Below, one piece after another: positions 7,265-11,389 of a stretch of DNA of 11,389 bases. The position numbers and the translations under genes are program-made. Each line of letters opens with the position of its first letter. Position 1 is the first letter of the stretch. The notes below the pieces were generated by a model that saw nothing but the letters and a program-made list of their open reading frames with translations, searched no databases and was not told the DNA's origin. The DNA is from a bacterium (GTDB taxonomy: Bacteria > Bacteroidota > Ignavibacteria > Kapaibacteriales > UBA961): contig JALHLL010000105.1 of the NCBI GenBank assembly GCA_022844575.1, forward strand, positions 1-11,389, given 5' to 3'.

Positions 7265-9502
7265 ATGAAACGAATTATATACGTAGTTCCAATATTGCTA
7301 TACATTACCTTATCTATATCTTTTTCGCAAGATGTTGAGACCTTGTGGCGTAAGGGTGGAACACTTCCGTATCGCGGACAGTTTATGGCACATGGAAGAA
7401 TCCATAACGGAGGATGGTACTTTGATAATGCACATATCTATGAATTGGAAGGTAATGATCTTTTTCTTTATAATCTGAAAACAGAGATGAAAGAGAAGGT
7501 ATCACTACAAACAAATGCAAATTTAATAGCATGCTCGCCACAGTGCCTGTTTATTATTACAGCGCGTAATGATTCGATGTTTAGTTATAATGTAATGAGT
7601 AAAGAGAGTGTTTTTCTCAGAGAAGGTTTTGTTGACGTTTCGTATTTTGAACAATCGGGAACTTACCTCCTATTGAAAAACGGCGAGGTATATGATATCT
7701 CTTCAGGTGTAAAAATAAATACGGTTGAGAACTTTGAATACGATTTCTTAAGATTTTTCTATGATGGAACTATTATCTTTTTACCCAATTTCAAGAACAA
7801 CACCATACGGATAAAAGATATTGTAACGAATAATGAGTTTAGTATTAAGTATTGGGGGGAAGGTTCACCGACTATTTCGGGAAGTTTGGCTTTATCACCG
7901 GATAAAAAGAACATTATTCAATGCTCGTACAACGTTCTTACTATCATGGACATTTTAGGCGACACCGTGAAGAATGTGCGTAGCATTATTCATAACGATA
8001 GCTTTTACTTGTACAGTTCATTTGCTGATACACATCGGTTTGTTGTATTAAAAACAGTAGGATACAAGTGTGTTGTACAATATATTAATATCAATACGCT
8101 TCAGATTGAAAAAACCGACACATTAGGTACGGATAATAATTATTATGTTAGTAACTTTACAGATGTATTAGTACATACAAACAATGGGATAAATAATATA
8201 TATTCGCTACGCACTTATTTTGATGATGATTGCGGCGGAATGCCTGGCTCGGGTTCTACACATCGCTATATTGTAGTGAACCCTAATAGTAATAAACCTA
8301 TTTCCGTTTTTCCTGATATTGTAACCCCACATGAGAGGTCTATACTCTTTACCGAAGAGAATACATCATTATCGTTCATATCAAGACAAAACACAATAGA
8401 AACATTCGATGCAAGTAACAGCGAAAAAATAAGTTCATGGCAGATTTCCCCTTATTATTTATCGGGTTTTGGGCAATATGCCGTCGGCAACAAAGTACTT
8501 TCACATTCATCGAATCTGATTTTTCACAATCAGAATAAACTCTATTCATTCTCGCTGAAAAGCGGACTTATCCAAGACAGTATTGTTTTCGGGAATGACA
8601 CACTTTTGTATATTAAACCCACAGTGGACGGTAGAAGAATTGTATGTCCCACCAAAAATAATTCGATATACATTATTGATAAGCAGAGCTTTTCTATAAA
8701 GACAAGTTTAAATTTAAAAACAACATTAAGTACGGTTGCCCTTAATGATGATACGCTATTCTATTGTACATCGGATAGTAAGTATGTAAAGAGATATAAT
8801 ATACGTACGCAAGAAATGTACGATTCGATATTTGTCAGTAATGGAGTAAAGGTATTAGGTTCGGATGGAGAAACATTTATTCCCTCAACTAAGATAGAAA
8901 TTACGCGTTTGAAAAACAATATCGCTTTAAAAAATATCTCTTTAGATTATCATATAGGAGCCCTCCACGATTTGAATATTGCAGCAGTAGATAATATACC
9001 CGGATATTGGAAGATACACGAGAATCTTCAATCTCATCCTGATACTGAAGGGTATGCACATATCTTTACCATGCAAGAGTATGGGGATACATTAATTCAC
9101 CGGAAAGTTTGGAAGAACGAACTCCGTTGTTATACAAATGATATAGTATTTTCCGATGATGGGCGGTATTGCGCCACCATAAGCAATGATGCTTTTGAGG
9201 TGCATAACGCGGTGGGACTTATCAGTTCCGTAAATGAAGAAGAAAATCAAGCATATACGCCACTATCACATTCCGCTTATTATGTGGATGGGAATACGCT
9301 TGTATTAAAAGATGAAAGCGAATATGAACGTTGTACACTTTATTCGTTAACCGGTGGGAATTATGGAAATTGTCTAATACAGAAAAGTAAAGGTGAAACC
9401 GAAATAAGTATCCCTTCAACAATAGTATCGGGTATGTATATGTTACAACTACATTACACTAAGCTTAATAAAGAAAGAAGAGTACTAATAATCAAGATGT
9501 AA
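7265..9502 (+). CDS. Secreted beta-propeller-like protein with T9SS-type C-terminal sorting domain (paralogue 3)
   Basis: 745 residues, third member of the tandem family; function unknown. Signal peptide 1-21 (MKRIIYVVPILLYI..., likely cleavage after S19-F-S21), then a mature start with LWRKGG at 27-32. The N-terminal half (about 40-320) has propeller-like units but is only distantly similar to paralogue 2. CGGMP begins at C323. Residues 333-652 are highly similar to paralogue 2 residues 321-640. The C-terminal region has the sorting-domain pattern (CTLYSLTGGNYG, then SGMYMLQLHY) but ends KERRVLIIKM rather than the KRI(I/L)xNR of the other two, so its processing could differ. It begins 28 bases after the previous stop with no Shine-Dalgarno sequence. 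The downstream barrel-like gene follows after 26 bases, which suggests one transcript. Confidence 0.9.
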   Translation: MKRIIYVVPILLYITLSISFSQDVETLWRKGGTLPYRGQFMAHGRIHNGGWYFDNAHIYELEGNDLFLYNLKTEMKEKVSLQTNANLIACSPQCLFIITARNDSMFSYNVMSKESVFLREGFVDVSYFEQSGTYLLLKNGEVYDISSGVKINTVENFEYDFLRFFYDGTIIFLPNFKNNTIRIKDIVTNNEFSIKYWGEGSPTISGSLALSPDKKNIIQCSYNVLTIMDILGDTVKNVRSIIHNDSFYLYSSFADTHRFVVLKTVGYKCVVQYININTLQIEKTDTLGTDNNYYVSNFTDVLVHTNNGINNIYSLRTYFDDDCGGMPGSGSTHRYIVVNPNSNKPISVFPDIVTPHERSILFTEENTSLSFISRQNTIETFDASNSEKISSWQISPYYLSGFGQYAVGNKVLSHSSNLIFHNQNKLYSFSLKSGLIQDSIVFGNDTLLYIKPTVDGRRIVCPTKNNSIYIIDKQSFSIKTSLNLKTTLSTVALNDDTLFYCTSDSKYVKRYNIRTQEMYDSIFVSNGVKVLGSDGETFIPSTKIEITRLKNNIALKNISLDYHIGALHDLNIAAVDNIPGYWKIHENLQSHPDTEGYAHIFTMQEYGDTLIHRKVWKNELRCYTNDIVFSDDGRYCATISNDAFEVHNAVGLISSVNEEENQAYTPLSHSAYYVDGNTLVLKDESEYERCTLYSLTGGNYGNCLIQKSKGETEISIPSTIVSGMYMLQLHYTKLNKERRVLIIKM
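8261..9220 (+). repeat. Conserved 320-codon block, copy 2 (in paralogue 3)
   Basis: Partner of the segment at 6001-6960: same length, same frame, no net indel. Similarity falls sharply upstream of the CGGMP motif and drops again in the C-terminal sorting domain. Confidence 0.85.
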
Positions 9503-9528
9503 TGTAATTTACTTGATATAATTTGCCA

Positions 9529-10386
9529 ATGACTGTACAAAAAATAATAATTGTCGGGCTGTTACTATTTTATAGTTACGGCAAGGTCATATCGGGGTTA
9601 CATTCACCGTCAATGCGGCCGATGTCAGATAAATATGAATTGGGTTTGAGTTTCGGTTCAAAAATATCATTAGCTACTATAAATTCAGATCGTGATTACA
9701 TATTAGATAACCATTATGGTTATGTTGGTGGATACGAATTTTACATCGGGCCTTCGTGGTATAAAGATTACGGATATCGTAGGACACTACCGCTCCTCAA
9801 TGAATATAATCTCTTGGTTGGGATTAATATATTTGAGAATAGTTCTTCGACAAATGGAATGGTACGATTTAAGGAAGATATTGAGAACAGGGAATACGAC
9901 ATTGCAAGAGATGTAAAATTCAGACAAACTTATTTTGTACTAAACCCAAATACTCGACTTAATTTTTCTATTCTACCAACTAATCTATTTTTAGCAGTTG
10001 GTGGAAAGATAGGTTATCAGACAAATACAGAATATGTGGAGTTGATGAAAACGCATAGCGAAGAGGTTGCAAGGTACATTCCTGAGCACTATGCTGTTAC
10101 TATAACTACTAAGAATAAAGATATTTCGGAGCTGGTGATAACAAATAATAAACCGGCAAATGATAAGTTACTATTCGCCTTAAATCTGGGTATTGCTTAT
10201 AAAATCCTTCTAATGTCCGATATGGACGATGATCATCCGGACTTGGGTTTAACGTATCCAACTACTCCATTTATTGAGTTCTTGTTGAATGCAGAATATT
10301 CCAATATGAGAATTTTAAGCGGAGAAGTAAGTACCGGTATGTTTTATGGCTTAAGTGCGAGACTGTACTTCCCCAATATGTTGTAG
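9529..10386 (+). CDS. Exported protein, probable small outer-membrane beta-barrel
   Basis: Not recognised as a named family. 285 residues with an N-terminal signal peptide (MTVQKIIIVGLLLFYSYGKV, likely ending near S22-G23). The mature part has alternating polar/hydrophobic strands rich in Tyr, Gly and Phe (YELGLSFGSKI, YNLLVGINIFE, TNLFLAVGGKIGYQ, KLLFALNLGIAYKI) separated by charged loops, and ends in GMFYGLSARLYFPNML. This suits an outer-membrane barrel with an aromatic last strand. There is no OmpA peptidoglycan-binding domain and no T9SS-type sorting domain. The ATG at 9529 is preferred over an in-frame TTG at 9523, as it directly begins the signal peptide. It closes the four-gene run and might anchor or accompany the three secreted proteins; that link rests on gene order alone. 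Confidence 0.8.
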   Translation: MTVQKIIIVGLLLFYSYGKVISGLHSPSMRPMSDKYELGLSFGSKISLATINSDRDYILDNHYGYVGGYEFYIGPSWYKDYGYRRTLPLLNEYNLLVGINIFENSSSTNGMVRFKEDIENREYDIARDVKFRQTYFVLNPNTRLNFSILPTNLFLAVGGKIGYQTNTEYVELMKTHSEEVARYIPEHYAVTITTKNKDISELVITNNKPANDKLLFALNLGIAYKILLMSDMDDDHPDLGLTYPTTPFIEFLLNAEYSNMRILSGEVSTGMFYGLSARLYFPNML

Positions 10387-10389
10387 TTG

Positions 10390-10407
10390 GTAATAAAAAA
10401 TTATTAC
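10390..10407. terminator. Weak hairpin between convergent genes
   Basis: A 7-bp AT-rich stem (GTAATAA pairing with TTATTAC) with a 4-base loop lies between the barrel-like gene and the P-type ATPase gene and touches the stop codon of the latter. Neither strand has a proper T-tract after the stem, so function as a terminator is doubtful, although it is the only structure in the 20-bp gap. Confidence 0.25.
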
Positions 10408-11389
10408 TACGACATCCTTCTCGTTTTCAACCGTAAGCTATTAAGCACAACACTAACCGATGATAATGCCATTGCACCCCCTGCAATCATGGGGTTTAAT
10501 AATAAACCCGTAAAGGGATATAATATACCCGCAGCAATCGGTATAAGTATAATATTATAACCGAATGCCCATAGTAAATTCATTCGAATTGTTTGTACCG
10601 TTGCTTTCGAGATAAGGATTGCCGAGAGTATGGCTGAAATATCGGAGCGCATAAGGGTACACCCTGCAGTTTCCATAGCAATATCGGAGCCCGAAGCCAT
10701 GGCAAAACCTATATCAGCTACGGCAAGCGATTCGGCATCATTAATTCCATCGCCTACAAAAGCAATTTTTTTATTCTTCTTTTTATAATCGGCTATTATA
10801 TCCGCTTTGTCAGAAGGTAATAACTCCGCATAAACCTCTTTAATACCCACTTTTTCAGCAATAATGTTTGCCGCCGCTTTTTTATCGCCCGTAAGCATAA
10901 TGGTTGTAATGCCTCGCTTTTCCATCGTTTTTATCGTATCCGTAGCATTATCACGAATCGTATCTTCAAAATACCATACGGCAAGCCATTCATTGTTTTT
11001 GGCATAATAGACTGCCGTCATATCACGCTCATCGGGAATATTTTGAACTGAATTTTCGATCAGCAATCGCCTATTGCCGAGCAAATACCGTTCACTGTTA
11101 TATTCCGCAATCATACCGAATCCGGTACGATTTTCTATTGTATTAAATGCCACTTCATTATTCGTATGGTGCTGCTTTAAAAAATCCGTTAATGCTTTCG
11201 AGAGCGGGTGGTCGGATTGTTTAGTCAACGTAGCGGCAATGCCTATATATTCTTTATATCGCTCATTATAATTATAATCTATTACGGCGGGTTTACCTAA
11301 TGTTATGGTGCCTGTTTTATCGAAAGCAATATGAGTAATCGTACGCGCTATTTCCAACTGTGCAGCATCTTTAATTAAAATACCCATTT
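10407..11389 (-). CDS. copA: Copper(I)-translocating P1B-type ATPase, N-terminally truncated by the window
   Basis: ATP-driven export of Cu(I) across the inner membrane. Visible are about 326 C-terminal residues of a protein usually 700-850 long. Numbering from the first full Met: DKTGT phosphorylation site at 23-27, SDHPLS (the HP motif of P1B ATPases) at 58-63, G89-F-G91 of the nucleotide-binding domain, TGDK at 166-169, VGDGIND at 211-217. The last two membrane helices carry Y277-N278 with P283, and M306-A-L-S309-S310. The YN and MxxSS signatures mark the Cu+/Ag+ subgroup (P1B-1). The Met at 11385-11387 is not a start: MGILIKDAAQLE corresponds to the internal segment just before DKTGT, so the frame continues off the window with the metal-binding domains, TGE loop and CPC helix. 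It converges on the secreted-protein operon with a 20-bp gap and shows no functional tie to it. Confidence 0.95.
   Translation of the reverse strand, partial: MGILIKDAAQLEIARTITHIAFDKTGTITLGKPAVIDYNYNERYKEYIGIAATLTKQSDHPLSKALTDFLKQHHTNNEVAFNTIENRTGFGMIAEYNSERYLLGNRRLLIENSVQNIPDERDMTAVYYAKNNEWLAVWYFEDTIRDNATDTIKTMEKRGITTIMLTGDKKAAANIIAEKVGIKEVYAELLPSDKADIIADYKKKNKKIAFVGDGINDAESLAVADIGFAMASGSDIAMETAGCTLMRSDISAILSAILISKATVQTIRMNLLWAFGYNIILIPIAAGILYPFTGLLLNPMIAGGAMALSSVSVVLNSLRLKTRRMS

Noticed and set aside
2980..7305. Minus-strand open frames inside the three paralogue genes
   Set aside because: All are short shadows of strong plus-strand coding regions, without conserved motifs or position between paralogues.
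6001..9220. Assembly duplication
   Set aside because: The two copies differ at many sites, including amino acids, and flank strongly diverged segments, so they are true paralogues and not an artefact.
11385..11387. Start codon of the P-type ATPase gene at 11387
   Set aside because: It encodes the Met of MGILIK, which lies just before DKTGT in the middle of P1B ATPases; the true start is outside the window.
1..11389. Mobile element, phage, CRISPR or defence system
   Set aside because: No transposase, integrase, terminal inverted repeats, short regularly spaced repeats, nuclease motifs or tRNA-associated boundaries could be seen.

Overview
The window looks like chromosome from an AT-rich member of the Bacteroidota/Chlorobiota side of the FCB group. 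Three lines of evidence point there. Three large secreted proteins end in what looks like a type IX secretion system (T9SS) C-terminal sorting domain, which is largely confined to this group. Most genes lack a Shine-Dalgarno sequence. Copies of the Bacteroidota -7 promoter element TAnnTTTG lie in front of some genes. A Kapaibacteria/Ignavibacteria-type lineage is possible, but the sequence alone cannot settle it.

Left part (1-2545): housekeeping genes on both strands. The window opens inside a 3-hydroxyacyl-CoA dehydrogenase gene (+), closed by a strong intrinsic terminator. Next is alanine racemase (alr, -), diverging over about 50 bp from a clpS-type N-degron adaptor gene (+). clpS converges with no intervening base on a small unrecognised acidic protein gene (-) with a CxCG motif. 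A 238-bp gap (2546-2783) then separates this gene from the next, which diverges from it.

Centre (2784-10386): four co-directional genes with gaps of 26-34 bp, probably one operon. Three encode paralogous exported proteins of 731-745 residues. Each has a signal peptide, a WRKGG motif at the start of the mature protein, repeated beta-strand/turn units like a beta-propeller, a mid-protein CGGMP motif and a C-terminal T9SS-like sorting domain. The fourth encodes an exported protein of about 285 residues that looks like a small outer-membrane beta-barrel. Only the first gene has a clear ribosome binding site. Genes two and three share a co-linear 320-codon block of high identity, while their N-terminal halves are strongly diverged, so this family has evolved as a mosaic. 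The four products would act at the cell surface or outside the cell; no enzymatic function can be read from them.

Right edge (10387-11389): the C-terminal part of a copper(I)-type P1B ATPase (copA-like, -), convergent with the operon and cut off by the window end.

No RNA genes, insertion sequences, CRISPR arrays or phage genes were seen. The part most worth attention is the tandem family of secreted propeller-like proteins. It looks like a lineage-specific surface-protein cluster rather than a recognisable defence or mobile system.
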